64,000 nt of DNA, taken from Chromatiaceae bacterium (GTDB lineage Bacteria > Pseudomonadota > Gammaproteobacteria > Chromatiales > Chromatiaceae). Below the pieces are notes generated by a model. The model was not told the DNA's origin and searched no databases. It worked only from the letters and a program-made list of their open reading frames with translations. A program made the position numbers and the translations under genes. This document shows positions 28,417 through 37,806 of the stretch, one piece after another (within the stretch, counting starts at the first letter, position 1; each line of letters opens with the position of its first letter). Where the stretch lies: assembly GCA_024235395.1 (NCBI GenBank), contig JACKMK010000001.1, forward strand, positions 620,001 to 684,000, in the 5' to 3' direction.

Positions 28417-29136
28417 ATGAGAGACCTGCTGGTCGCGCACCGCGGCGAACCGCTGCACTGGCCCGAGAACTCCCTGGAGGGTTACCGTGCCGTGCTGGGC
28501 GCCGGCGCGCTTTTCCTGGAGACCGACGTGCAGATCAGCGGCGATGGGATTCCGCTGCTCAGCCACGATGCCTCGGTGTTTGCCGCGACCGGCCGCGACC
28601 TGGTGGTCACCGAGACCCCGGCGGCCCGATTGCTCGAACTGCCCGCAGGCTACGCGGACCGTTTTGGACAACGCTTCAACGATCAGCGGATCACCCGACT
28701 CGCGGCGCTGGTCGAACTGCTCGCCGCGTGGCCCGCTGCACACGCCTTTGTCGAGATCAAACGAGACAGCGTGCTGGCATTCGGCATCGAGCGCGTCGCA
28801 CGCATCGTGGTCGACGAGCTCGCGCCGATCAGCGGCCGCTGCACGGTGATTTCGTTCGACTACCCGCTGTTGGAGCACATCCAGGCCGTACACCGACTGT
28901 CGGTGGGATGGGTGTTGTCGGCATGGCACGCGACTGAACGCGGACAGGCCGAGGCGCTGGCACCGGGGTTCCTGTTCGTCGATCGCAGGCGCCTGCCGTC
29001 ACCGCCCGAGTCCCTTTGGCCAGGCCCCTGGCGATGGGTGGCCTACACCGCGAATACCCACACCGAGATCGGTCGCCTGCGCGCACGCGGTTTTGACCTG
29101 ATAGAGACCGATGACATCCGCGAGCTGCTGCGTTAG
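28417..29136 (+). CDS. Glycerophosphodiester phosphodiesterase family protein
   Basis: A 239-residue cytoplasmic GDPD. The ATG at 28417 is chosen because it gives MRDLLVAHRGEPLHWPENS, the standard opening; the upstream frame overlaps the radical SAM gene tail. The catalytic and metal residues are visible: HRGE near residue 8, PENSLEGY, then LETDVQISGDGIPLLSHD, where Glu, Asp and His line the metal site. The enzyme hydrolyses glycerophosphodiesters to sn-glycerol 3-phosphate and an alcohol. The C terminus reads AYTANTHTEIGRLRARGFDLIETDDI, typical of short UgpQ-like members. No transport genes for such diesters are adjacent. Confidence 0.93.
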   Translation: MRDLLVAHRGEPLHWPENSLEGYRAVLGAGALFLETDVQISGDGIPLLSHDASVFAATGRDLVVTETPAARLLELPAGYADRFGQRFNDQRITRLAALVELLAAWPAAHAFVEIKRDSVLAFGIERVARIVVDELAPISGRCTVISFDYPLLEHIQAVHRLSVGWVLSAWHATERGQAEALAPGFLFVDRRRLPSPPESLWPGPWRWVAYTANTHTEIGRLRARGFDLIETDDIRELLR

Positions 29137-29488
29137 GCGGCCGTGCCCGCCATGGCGTCTTCACGACGGATCGATCCTGCCACTGACTTTGGGCGCCATG
29201 CATCCCCTGACCTTCATCGCGGGAGCTAGAAAACGCCGACCGAGACCCGCAGAGGGCCCCGAACTGCCGCAAAAAAGGCATGGTTTTCCTTTTATGAACA
29301 GTGTGTTGCAGCCGTGTGCGCTTTACCCTCGGTGGACTTGTCTGTTATGTTCAATCGCCTGTTTAGGCATTCACTCCGGCCGGCCGACGCCGGAATGGGG
29401 ATCGGCGCCGCGAGCGCGTCGCCTCTGACTCGAATAAGAATTCTGGCTGCAGCCGTCCGGCTGCACCCGACCGACCCAGGAGGTTCGC
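29137..29488 (+). other. 352-base non-coding region before the KamA-family gene
   Basis: No gene is supported here. It contains AT-richer sequence around 29270-29350 and, just before the GTG start of the next gene, an AGGAGG ribosome site. A possible promoter is listed separately. The stretch CGGCCGGCCGACGCCGG near 29380-29396 could form a short hairpin, which may act on the GDPD transcript. Confidence 0.4.
29322..29351 (+). promoter_or_regulatory. Candidate sigma-70 promoter for the KamA-family gene
   Basis: TTTACC (29322-29327) and TATGTT (29346-29351) are 18 bases apart and each matches four of six consensus positions. The match is modest, and the call rests on position only. Confidence 0.25.
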
Positions 29489-30868
29489 GTGAACCCGACA
29501 TCAGCATTGTGGCAAGCCGATATCGCCGTTGGCGAAGCGCCTGACGACGCCCGCCCTTTCAAGGTATACACCCAGCGCGACCTCGACAGGATCGCGCCGC
29601 TGGGCGCGCTGCCCGACCAGGTTCGCTTCGAGATGCGGGTGGTTTCCTCCGTGCTGCCGTTCAGGGTCAACAGCTATGTCATCGACGAACTCATCGACTG
29701 GTCGAACGTGCCGGATGACCCGATCTTCCAGCTGACCTTCCCGCAGCGCGGCATGCTCAAGCCCGAGGCGTTCGACCGCATGGCCACGGCACTGCGGGAC
29801 GGCGTGCCGCGCGACCGCCAGCAGGCCCTGGCCCAGGAGCTGCGCGCAGAGCTCAATCCGCATCCGGCAGGCCAGCTGCAACTCAACGTGCCGCACGACG
29901 GTGCAGGCCAACGCATCGAGGGCCTGCAACACAAGTACCGACAGACGGTGCTGTTCTTCCCCAGCCAGGGACAGACCTGCCACAGCTACTGCACCTTCTG
30001 CTTCCGCTGGGCGCAGTTCATCGGTGACAAGGCCCTGCGCATGGCCACGACCGAGGCGACGCGCCTGCACAACTACCTGGAGACCCACCCCGAGGTCACC
30101 GATCTACTGATCACCGGCGGCGACCCGATGGTCATGAAGACCAAGCACCTGGCGGCCTATCTGGAGCCGCTGCTCGAGCCACGGTTCGAGCACGTGCAGA
30201 CGGTCCGAATCGGGACCAAGGCGCTGACCTTCTGGCCACACCGCTTCGTCAGCGACAACGACGCCGACGACCTCGTAAGGATGCTCGGGCGCCTGGTCGA
30301 CGCCGGGAAGCACGTCGCAATCATGGCGCACTACAACCATGCGCACGAGATGGATACCGCGATCGCCCGGGAGGCGATCCGTCGCCTGCGCGACACCGGT
30401 GCCGAGATTCGCAGCCAGGGGCCGTTGCTCGCGCACATCAACGACAGCGCGACCGACTGGGCAGCGACCTGGAACACCCAGGTGCGCCTCGGCATAGTGC
30501 CCTATTACATGTTCGTCGAGCGCGACACCGGCGCGCGCCACTATTTCGAGGTACCGCTGGCGAAGGCCTGGCGGATCTACCGCGACGCGTTGCAGCACGT
30601 CTCCGGACTCGGCCGTACCGCGCGGGGCCCCAGCATGAGTGCCGGCCCCGGCAAGGTCGAGATCCAGGGCATCACCGAAATCCACGGTGAAAAGGTGTTC
30701 GTGCTGCGCTTCCTGCAGGGTCGCAACCCCGACTGGGTACAGCGCCCGTTCTTCGCCCACTACGACGAACAGGCGACCTGGCTGGACCAGCTGCGGCCGG
30801 CGTTCGGCGAGCGCGAGTTCTTCTTCGAGGCGGAATACCGGGCGATGCAACAGACGGCGTCGAACTGA
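29489..30868 (+). CDS. KamA-family radical SAM protein (lysine 2,3-aminomutase-like)
   Basis: A 459-residue protein with GTG start and AGGAGG ribosome site. The radical SAM motif is CHSYCTFCF (cysteines 164, 168 and 171). A candidate pyridoxal-phosphate lysine is K389 in SAGPGKVEI, matching the PGGGGK region of lysine 2,3-aminomutase. LNVPHDGAGQRIEGLQHKY, LLITGGDPMVM and RIGTKALTFWPHRF are characteristic of the family. True aminomutases convert lysine to beta-lysine, a precursor of compatible solutes; related proteins act on other substrates, and this long member could be one. No acetyltransferase partner (ablB) is adjacent, so substrate is uncertain. Confidence 0.9.
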   Translation: MNPTSALWQADIAVGEAPDDARPFKVYTQRDLDRIAPLGALPDQVRFEMRVVSSVLPFRVNSYVIDELIDWSNVPDDPIFQLTFPQRGMLKPEAFDRMATALRDGVPRDRQQALAQELRAELNPHPAGQLQLNVPHDGAGQRIEGLQHKYRQTVLFFPSQGQTCHSYCTFCFRWAQFIGDKALRMATTEATRLHNYLETHPEVTDLLITGGDPMVMKTKHLAAYLEPLLEPRFEHVQTVRIGTKALTFWPHRFVSDNDADDLVRMLGRLVDAGKHVAIMAHYNHAHEMDTAIAREAIRRLRDTGAEIRSQGPLLAHINDSATDWAATWNTQVRLGIVPYYMFVERDTGARHYFEVPLAKAWRIYRDALQHVSGLGRTARGPSMSAGPGKVEIQGITEIHGEKVFVLRFLQGRNPDWVQRPFFAHYDEQATWLDQLRPAFGEREFFFEAEYRAMQQTASN

Positions 30869-31000
30869 CCGGCACAGGGTACGGCCGCGCGGAGTACCCG
30901 ACAGCACCGCGTGGGATACTGAAAACGCCACCCGAGTCGTGGCGGGTGCCACCTCGCAACGCAGGTACGGTGCCCGACCCGCGACCGGTCCCGATGCCAT

Positions 31001-31297
31001 TCAGTCGCAATCGCTGTCGGCATACTCCTCGCCATCTTCGGCGGTATGCCGGACACCGACAAACATCATGCTTTGGATGCGCCCGTATTGCTCGTCGAGC
31101 GCGCGATCCACTGCAGTCTCGTGCACCCCGTCGTAGATGTACACGCGGCCCCGCCGCTCCTGTTGCTGTTGCGCCTTCGACGGCTCGAACAGGAGCCTTT
31201 CCTGCCAATCCCTTGCCGCAGCCGGCTGGCCACTCAACGCGTTCACAGACAACATGGTCAGGCAGATCACATGATGGGTTGTCGATCGAATGTTCAT
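31001..31297 (-). CDS. Small exported protein, unknown function
   Basis: A 98-residue protein. The ATG at 31297 has a strong GAGGAG ribosome site, and five extra codons upstream are excluded. The N terminus (MNIRSTTHHVICLTMLSVNA) is a probable signal peptide, with possible cleavage near SGQPAAARD. The mature part is charged and Gln/Arg-rich (KAQQQQERRGRVYIYDG), then predicts a helix (ETAVDRALDEQYGRIQSMMF), and ends EYADSDCD. No family is recognised. It converges with the KamA-family gene and is divergent from the broken regulator; its upstream region is shared with the latter. Confidence 0.65.
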   Translation of the reverse strand: MNIRSTTHHVICLTMLSVNALSGQPAAARDWQERLLFEPSKAQQQQERRGRVYIYDGVHETAVDRALDEQYGRIQSMMFVGVRHTAEDGEEYADSDCD

Positions 31298-31525
31298 GGG
31301 CGTTCTCCTCAATGACGTCCGGGACCCGTTGCCCGGCGCGGCCGCCGCGAGTGGCTGCAGTGAGTTTTCTAGCTACGCTGATAGAGAAAGTCCGGACCGA
31401 AGTGCGACCGGAAAACGAACAAAAGGCGACGAAGTTTTAATCTTTACAAACAAAGACTTATAAAATTTCGACGGACCTGCACCGGAGGTTTTGCAGGCCC
31501 CGAGGGACATTCGGAGCCGTACCCG

Positions 31526-33220
31526 ATGACGATCCAAGACCCCACCCAGCTCCAGGTCGGCGACTGGCAGATCTCACCCGACGAGGGCGCGATCAGCCGC
31601 GGCACCGACCGTCGCCACCTGGAACCCCTGGCGATGCAGGTGCTGGTCTATCTCGCCTCAAAGCCCGGGCAGGTCGTATCGCGCGCGGAGCTCGAGGAGC
31701 AGGTCTGGCATGGCACCCTGGTCGGCTATGACGCGGTGACCAGTACCGTCATCAAGCTACGCAAGGCGCTCGACGACGATGCACGCGCTCCGGCCTACAT
31801 CGCCACGGTACCGAAACGGGGCTACCAGCTGATCGCGCGGGTAGCACGCGTCGAACCGGACCAGCGAGTGGAAGCAACCCCTTCCCCGGCCTCGAAGCCG
31901 GTGCGTGACCGCGCCGACCGCACGAAGGTCGCATTGCTGGTCGCCGTGCTCGCGGCCGTGGCACTGCTCGTCTGGCTGATCCTCGCGCGGCTGGTGCCAC
32001 CATCGGAGCACGCCGCGACCGCACCGGTCGTTTCGGACCCACCGTCGATCGTCGTGCTGCCATTCGAAAACCTCAGTGATGACCCCGCCCAGGAGCGTTT
32101 TGCCGACGGCATGACCGAAGACCTGATCACCGATCTTTCCGGCATTGCCGGTGTCAGGGTCATCGCAAGCAACACCTCGTTCTCCTACAAGGGTCAACGG
32201 GTCGCCCCTCAACAGGTCCGCGCGGATCTTCGAGTGGACTACATCCTCGACGGCAGCGTGCGACGGCGCGGCGACGAACTCCGCGTCAATGCCCACCTGG
32301 TCGACGCCGCGACGGCCTTCCAGGTCTGGGCGCGCCGCTACGATCGGCCGACCCAGGAGACCTTTCACGTCCAGGACGAACTCACCCGACATATCGTCGA
32401 GACCCTCGCGGTGCAGATCAGTCCACAGGAACAACAGCGGCTGGCCCGTCAGCCGACCAGCAACCTCGCCGCCTACGACCATTTCCAGGAGGGCCAGCGC
32501 CTGTCCAAGATCAACACGCCGGAAACAAATCTGGAGGCGTAGGCGGCCTACCGACGCGCGATCGAGACCGACCCGAGCTACGGGCGTGCCTACGGTGCCC
32601 TGGCCTACACGATGGCGTACAACTATCGGCGTGGGTGGAGCGACGCACCCGTACAGACGATCGACCGCGCGCTGGAACTGGCGCGCAAAGGGGTGCAGCT
32701 CGACAGTTCGATCCCGCAGACGTTCTGGTCGCTGAGCTATGTCCACCTGATGCGCAAGTCGTTCGAACAAGCCGAAAAGACCGTACAGAAGGCGCTCGAG
32801 ATCGCGCCCAACTACGCCGACGGCTACGGTCTGCTCGCGCTGATCAAGAACGGCCTGGGTGACGCACCCGCGGCAATCGCCAACATTCGCAAGGGCATGC
32901 AGCTGAACCCTTACTACACCTGGGACTACCCGTATAACCTGGGTCGCGCCTATTACATCCTTGGCGACTATCCGAAGGCGATCGAATATCTCGAGGCGGC
33001 CAAGGCACGCAACCCCAACGTGATGCCTATCCGCCTGACCCTGGCAGCCGCGTATGTCGGCGCCGACCGCCTGGGCGACGCGGAATGGGAGGTCGAGGAG
33101 ATGCAGTCGATCAGTCCCGGGGAAACGCTGTCGCAGATCGCGAAGACGCATCCGGCGAGCGATCAACACCAGCTACGGCGTCTGCTCGATGATCTGCGCG
33201 CGGCCGGACTGCCGGAATGA
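31526..33220 (+). pseudogene. CadC/ToxR-like winged-helix regulator with TPR domain, interrupted by an in-frame TAG
   Basis: Read as one frame of 565 codons, this is a typical membrane regulator: an OmpR-type winged helix at about residues 10-105 (PLAMQVLVYLASKPGQVVSR), a transmembrane helix at about 132-154, a TolB-like domain (PSIVVLPFENLSDDPAQERF, GVRVIASNTSF) and tetratricopeptide repeats to the end. Codon 339 (32540-32542) is TAG, exactly where the first TPR starts (NLEA, stop, AAYRRAIETDPSYG). A single C to T change from CAG would explain it, since family members have Gln or a similar residue there. Both halves keep good coding character, so the lesion is recent, a sequencing error, or read through. 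If unsuppressed, 31526-32542 still encodes a shortened 338-residue protein. Confidence 0.8.
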
Positions 33221-33257
33221 CCGGAACCGATGCCGCGAAGCCGGCTGCCAGTGGACC

Positions 33258-33842
33258 TCAGGCAAGCGGCCGCTGCGCGACAAACTGGGCACGGTTGCGG
33301 AAGCCGCGGTGCGCATCGCCGAGTACGCCTTCATCGCGGTAGAACCGCACGATCAGACCGCGGAACAACGCCAGCAGCTCGTTCGTCGCGAGCCGGAAGC
33401 CCGGCGTACCGGGTCCGCTGTCGTCGACCCGTTCCAGCGACCAGGTCTGATAGAAAAGTACACCGCCGGGCTTGAGCGCGGCGGCGATCGAGGGACACAG
33501 GGCGCGCTCGAGAAAACTGCCGACGCAGATCACATCGAAACTTGCGGGCTCGGGCGGCCTCGCCATCACGTCGCGGACCTCGGCACGCAGCGGCAGCGCG
33601 CCGGCACGATCCCGTAGCCGCTCGATCGCGACCGGCGAGAGATCCCAGGCGTGCGTGCGCAGTCCCCGGCCGGCGAGCAGCAGCGCGTTCGCACCGAGGC
33701 CACAGGCCAGATCGAGCGCGTCGCCGCACGTCGGCAACAGATGCAGATTGTCGGCCAGCACCTCGCTGGCCTGGATATCACCGGTCAACGCCGCGGCGTA
33801 ACGCCCGTCCCATTTGGCACGCAGCTCTTCGATCTCGCTCAT
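33258..33842 (-). CDS. Class I SAM-dependent methyltransferase
   Basis: A 194-residue methyltransferase; the frame is open eight codons further, but MSEIEELRAKWDGRYA is the natural start. Motif I is ALDLACGLGANALLLAGRG at about residues 43-61, with the acidic DLS at the end of the next strand. Motif IV region SFDVICVGSFL and post-motif GGVLFYQTWSLE follow. It resembles TehB-like and other small-molecule methyltransferases. The substrate cannot be inferred. It converges with the broken regulator gene (37 bases apart) and ends upstream of the DUF1537 kinase gene on the same strand; no strong ribosome site is visible. Confidence 0.88.
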   Translation of the reverse strand: MSEIEELRAKWDGRYAAALTGDIQASEVLADNLHLLPTCGDALDLACGLGANALLLAGRGLRTHAWDLSPVAIERLRDRAGALPLRAEVRDVMARPPEPASFDVICVGSFLERALCPSIAAALKPGGVLFYQTWSLERVDDSGPGTPGFRLATNELLALFRGLIVRFYRDEGVLGDAHRGFRNRAQFVAQRPLA

Positions 33843-33904
33843 GCCGCATAGCATAACCCGATGCACACCGGTCAGGCCGGCGACAAACTGGTGCGCGACG
33901 GACT

Positions 33905-35269
33905 TCAGCCGGCCAGGGCCCGGCGCTGCTCGTGCGTCGCGCCATCGTGCGCGAGGATCTCGTACACCTCGCGTAGCGCATCGTCATCGCCGACATTGCC
34001 GGGAAAGATCACCACCGGCAGGTCCGCAAACCGCGGATGTTCATGCGGACACATCACCACCGAACAACCGGCGCGTATCTGTCCGACCACGCGCGCGGTG
34101 CGCAACGCCAGGCCGCTGCTCAGGGTGTCGTTCGATGTAATCCCGCCCTTGCTGATCAGGAATCCGATCTCGCGCGGCAGATTGCGTACCAGGCGCATCA
34201 GGAAGCGCGAAACCACTTCCCCGAAGGCCAGGCGCTCGGCGACCGTGGCAAAGCGGCGCTCGCCGCGACTGGTGTACAACACGATTCCCTGTCCACCCTG
34301 ATGCGCCTCGAACATCTGCTGGACCAGCTCGGCGAACAGGCCCTCTTCGTCGCGCACCAGCCAGTCGAGATCGACGTGCAACGCCGCGATCGTCGGGTCG
34401 TCGAGCAGGCGTTGCAGCTGCCGCGAGGACTTGTCGACATGCGAACCCACCAGGACCGCACCGGCCCGGCCGTTGCGCACCAGTCGGGCCATGTCGGTGG
34501 CCGCCACCGGCTGCGGTGGCAGGGCCGCCAACGCCGTCAACAGGCTCGCGGCACTGCGAAACAGAAAGCGTTTGCCATCCGCGGCCGCGTCCAGCACCTG
34601 GCGCGCAAAATGGTCGAGGTCGGTCTGCCGCTCGCCATCCACGACGCAGCAGGTATTGCCCGTGAGCGCACGCAGACGTCCGGCAATGTCGCCACGCACG
34701 TCATCCAGGCTGAAACGCTGCACCTTGTCGGCCGGGATTCGTCCGCCTGTCTTCTCGGCGACATAATCCGGCAGAAAGGCGGTGCTGAAACCAAACACCG
34801 AATCGCGTGCGAACTCTGTCTCATGCACCGGCACCGGTTCACCATCGACGACCAGGTAGTGCGTACCGTCGCGCGTGATCCGCCCCCCCTCGAAAAAAGC
34901 GGGGACCAGAAAGTGCGCGTCAAAAGGCCCCAGTTCCTCGGCGATCACATCGGTCTCGACCGGGTAGTGCCCACGCAGCGTCGAATCGGACCGGCTGACG
35001 ATCACCGGCTGGATCCGGATGCCGTGGCGCGCCTGGTCGTCGAGCGCGACCCGCAGGTTGACGCAGATCTCGCGCGTGACCTTAGCGGCCTGGTCCGCCT
35101 GCATACCGCGGGTGTTGCTGAGTACGAAGAACAGCGGTGCCTCGTCGCGCAGTGCCTCGCCGAGCGTTTCGGGGTCCCACCGGGTGAGCAGCAGGCAACT
35201 GTGTACCGTCTGCGACCCGGTGGGGTCATCGTCGATCACGACGATCTTCGTCACCTGTTGCTTGGCCAT
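33905..35269 (-). CDS. Four-carbon acid sugar kinase family protein (DUF1537)
   Basis: A 454-residue kinase. The ATG at 35269 has an AGGAGG ribosome site; the longer frame upstream lies over the next gene. It begins MAKQQVTKIVVIDDDPTGSQ, the DDDPTG signature of the N-terminal domain. It also has VIVSRSDSTLRGHYPVE, and in the C-terminal nucleotide-binding domain FLISKGGITSNDTLSSGL. Members phosphorylate acid sugars such as threonate, erythronate or 2-oxo-tetronate, often with a partner epimerase and dehydrogenase. The gene follows the ThDP enzyme by ten bases, so they work together. Neither a classical DUF1537 partner aldolase nor a dehydrogenase is in the window, so the substrate is open. Confidence 0.9.
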   Translation of the reverse strand: MAKQQVTKIVVIDDDPTGSQTVHSCLLLTRWDPETLGEALRDEAPLFFVLSNTRGMQADQAAKVTREICVNLRVALDDQARHGIRIQPVIVSRSDSTLRGHYPVETDVIAEELGPFDAHFLVPAFFEGGRITRDGTHYLVVDGEPVPVHETEFARDSVFGFSTAFLPDYVAEKTGGRIPADKVQRFSLDDVRGDIAGRLRALTGNTCCVVDGERQTDLDHFARQVLDAAADGKRFLFRSAASLLTALAALPPQPVAATDMARLVRNGRAGAVLVGSHVDKSSRQLQRLLDDPTIAALHVDLDWLVRDEEGLFAELVQQMFEAHQGGQGIVLYTSRGERRFATVAERLAFGEVVSRFLMRLVRNLPREIGFLISKGGITSNDTLSSGLALRTARVVGQIRAGCSVVMCPHEHPRFADLPVVIFPGNVGDDDALREVYEILAHDGATHEQRRALAG

Positions 35270-35279
35270 CGTCGCCTCC

Positions 35280-37514
35280 TCAGCCGCTCGACGCATCGGT
35301 GCCGGCCAGTCGTTCGACACGCGCGGTGAGCCGCTCTGCGGTAATGCCGTTGTACGCCATGATCTCGGCCGGGCTCGCGGTGGTCTCACCACGTTGCCAA
35401 CCGAGCAGATCGCGCGCAGATGCCCTGCTGCGCAGCATGACGGGCTCGAGGGAGATCGTGCCGCCACCGCTGACACCGATCAACACATCGGCGCCGAACA
35501 AGGCGTCGAATTCCGCATCACCCATGAACCGGTCATCGGCCTGAGCCGCGTGCTGCCAGGCAACGTCACCCGACCGGAACAGGCGACGTGGGTTCACGAC
35601 ACTGACGATGCGAACACGGTAACCCTCGGATTCGAGCCGATCCTTGGCCTCGAAGACCGGCAGCAGGATCATGTCGCCGGTCACCGCGAACACCACGCTG
35701 CCACGCTCTCCGCCCTGCGACTCATAGATCGAGACGGCCCCCCGCTCGATCGCCTGCTCGGCCTGCTGCGTGGTCGTGTACACCGGCAGCGCCGATTTCG
35801 ATGCGACGATACTGATGGACTTGTTGAATTGCGCGTTCGCCCATGCATACGCCGCCTGGATCATGTTCGCATCTGCCGGATACAGCAGATACACGTTGCC
35901 GTTGCGCATCTGACCGCCGATGTAGTTTTCGATCTCGGGACGCTGGTGAGTCCAGCCGTTGCGCCCCTGTTCCAGGGCACCGGCGGTGAACATCGACACC
36001 ACGGCCGGCGTCTTGCGGCGCAGTTCGGCCATCGCCTGGCCGACGGTCTGGACGATCGGCCAACCGTTGATCGCGAAGCTCTCGTAGGACAACCACAGCG
36101 AACGACCGCCGAACAGCGCCAGGCCGGCCGCAAAACCGGCACAGGCATCCTCGTTGAGCGGTTCGTAGACCTGTCCGCCGGGCGTCTGGTTGTACTGGGG
36201 ATCGGACGTCGGATGCCTGATCTGCAGGGCCTCGTTGATCGGCTTCATGTTCGAAGCCTCGTTGCCGTCCGCATTGGTTACGACAAACATCGGGTCGCGC
36301 CGACCCAACGCCGCGACCATATGCGCCATCGCGGTCGCCGGCACCGCTTTCTCGCCGGGTTGGAACGCCTGGGTCGGCAGTTCACCGATGTCCGAAGGCG
36401 CACGTTCGAACTCGGTGACGACCGTGTGCCCGGCCGGCCCACCGCCGGCGCGCTGCATGTTCGCACGCACCAATGCCCAGGCCTCGGGGGCCAATGCGCC
36501 GCGACGCAGCGCGGCGGCAATGGGACCCTTCTCCGCGTGGTCGCCCGGGTACAGGTTGTGCGACTTGGCGCCGTGGGCATGCACACCGGCCCCTTTGAGC
36601 TGTTTGACTATCAGCACGCTCAAGGTGCCGTTCATCGCCGCATCGGCGGCCCGCTTGGCGCCCTCGAGCAGCGCACGGGTAAATGCGGCGCGTGCACCGC
36701 TGCTGAACAGCGTGCTGTCGACGTAGGCCCCTTCCTGCCCCGCGTCGTCGAAGTCCTTGGCATCCACCAGCACGACGTTTTCGAAGTCGTGCGCCTGCCA
36801 GTAGGCGATCATCTGCGCGTTGCTCATCAGCGAGACCATCGAGTGATGTTCCTGGCTGAAGCCGTTCCAGACCAGCACCGGCAGGAAGTTGGTGACCTGC
36901 GGGTAACTGGTGTGGAAGTGTTTCATCGCCGACAGGATGTAGGGCTCGCCGAGTCCACCGTCACCGATGGTGCACGGGAACAGCTTGTCGCGATGCAGAT
37001 AGGCACCGGCCATCGCGAAGTGCTGACCCTGGCCCAGGGGCCCCGCCGGTGCGAGCAGGCCCGGGATGGCGCCCGACAGGTGGCCGAGCAGCCCGTCGCG
37101 CTCTCGGAAGCGCTGCTGCAGGTCGTTCATCGAGTGGATACCCATCGCCTCGAGCGATCCGTCGAGGAACATCGCGCTGTAGAAACCGGGCGCATGGTGA
37201 CCGACCTCGGTCACGATGTTGGTATGGCCGAGCATCACCAGTGCCGCGTAGGCATCTGCACTGCTTGCGAAGCCCCCCGGGTGTCCGGATTCCTTGGAAG
37301 CGCACAGCTGCAGGGTTGCGTAACGCAACGCATCGGCGACCAGTTGCGTCTGGAACACCGCATCGGCGTCGACGGCGGTGATCGAAGACTGGCCTTCAGC
37401 GACTGCCGGCTGTTGACCGAGCCGCTCGAAATCCTTCGGCAGGTCATTGAAGTGCAGTATCCCGTCGCAGAATGCGGGGGTGGTTTCGAACATCTCGTGT
37501 GCCGCTGTGCTCAT
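35280..37514 (-). CDS. Phosphoketolase/transketolase-like ThDP enzyme (often annotated xylulose 5-phosphate 3-epimerase)
   Basis: A 744-residue thiamine-diphosphate enzyme. The ATG at 37514 follows AGGAG; 12 codons upstream are excluded. Transketolase-type signatures include HHAPGFYSAMFL, IGDGGLGEPYILSAMKHF, and in the pyrimidine domain NADGNEASNMKPI and EPLNEDACAGFAAGLALFGG. It is similar in size to phosphoketolases, but members of this subgroup carry the xylulose 5-phosphate 3-epimerase label, which I know only from family annotation. It is co-transcribed with the DUF1537 kinase, ten bases downstream. The divergent IclR gene probably controls both. The reaction is not provable from sequence. 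Confidence 0.85.
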   Translation of the reverse strand: MSTAAHEMFETTPAFCDGILHFNDLPKDFERLGQQPAVAEGQSSITAVDADAVFQTQLVADALRYATLQLCASKESGHPGGFASSADAYAALVMLGHTNIVTEVGHHAPGFYSAMFLDGSLEAMGIHSMNDLQQRFRERDGLLGHLSGAIPGLLAPAGPLGQGQHFAMAGAYLHRDKLFPCTIGDGGLGEPYILSAMKHFHTSYPQVTNFLPVLVWNGFSQEHHSMVSLMSNAQMIAYWQAHDFENVVLVDAKDFDDAGQEGAYVDSTLFSSGARAAFTRALLEGAKRAADAAMNGTLSVLIVKQLKGAGVHAHGAKSHNLYPGDHAEKGPIAAALRRGALAPEAWALVRANMQRAGGGPAGHTVVTEFERAPSDIGELPTQAFQPGEKAVPATAMAHMVAALGRRDPMFVVTNADGNEASNMKPINEALQIRHPTSDPQYNQTPGGQVYEPLNEDACAGFAAGLALFGGRSLWLSYESFAINGWPIVQTVGQAMAELRRKTPAVVSMFTAGALEQGRNGWTHQRPEIENYIGGQMRNGNVYLLYPADANMIQAAYAWANAQFNKSISIVASKSALPVYTTTQQAEQAIERGAVSIYESQGGERGSVVFAVTGDMILLPVFEAKDRLESEGYRVRIVSVVNPRRLFRSGDVAWQHAAQADDRFMGDAEFDALFGADVLIGVSGGGTISLEPVMLRSRASARDLLGWQRGETTASPAEIMAYNGITAERLTARVERLAGTDASSG

Positions 37515-37584
37515 GGGTCGGGCTCCTGTTGCGTTTGATTCGGGCCGCAAGGCCCTGTGCCGTGGACACTAGTTCCGCCGTCAG

Positions 37585-37717
37585 TTTTTCACAATGATGT
37601 TGTGTTGCCGTATTGTGGAATTTTGTCCCTGAGACCGTCACCAATTCCGCAAATACTTGAGATTTATGGGAATATCGGGTAGATATAAAACAGAAAAAGA
37701 TTTTCGCATTGTGAAAA
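37585..37717. promoter_or_regulatory. Three copies of an ATTGTGRAA-like motif in the divergent promoter region
   Basis: Between the ThDP enzyme gene (minus) and the iclR-type gene (plus) lie TTTTTCACAAT (37585-37595), ATTGTGGAATT (37612-37622) and ATTGTGAAAA (37708-37717). The first is inverted relative to the second, with 16 bases between them, and the third repeats the second's orientation 85 bases on. The first also overlaps a CACAA-N5-TTGTG palindrome. IclR-family activators such as PcaU use three repeats of a ten-base element, so these are likely operators, though the spacing differs. The rest of 37515-37806 shows no gene. Confidence 0.55.
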
Positions 37718-37806
37718 CACGTGCTAGAGTCACCCTAGACCCTGGTGTTGCCCGGGCAACACCGTATTGGGGCAACAATAGATTTCACGATTCGGGAACG
37801 TCGCTC

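Noticed and set aside
35019..37538. An 839-codon open frame on the plus strand.
   Set aside because: It lies opposite the phosphoketolase-like gene, has no start context and no family features; high GC gives long antisense frames.
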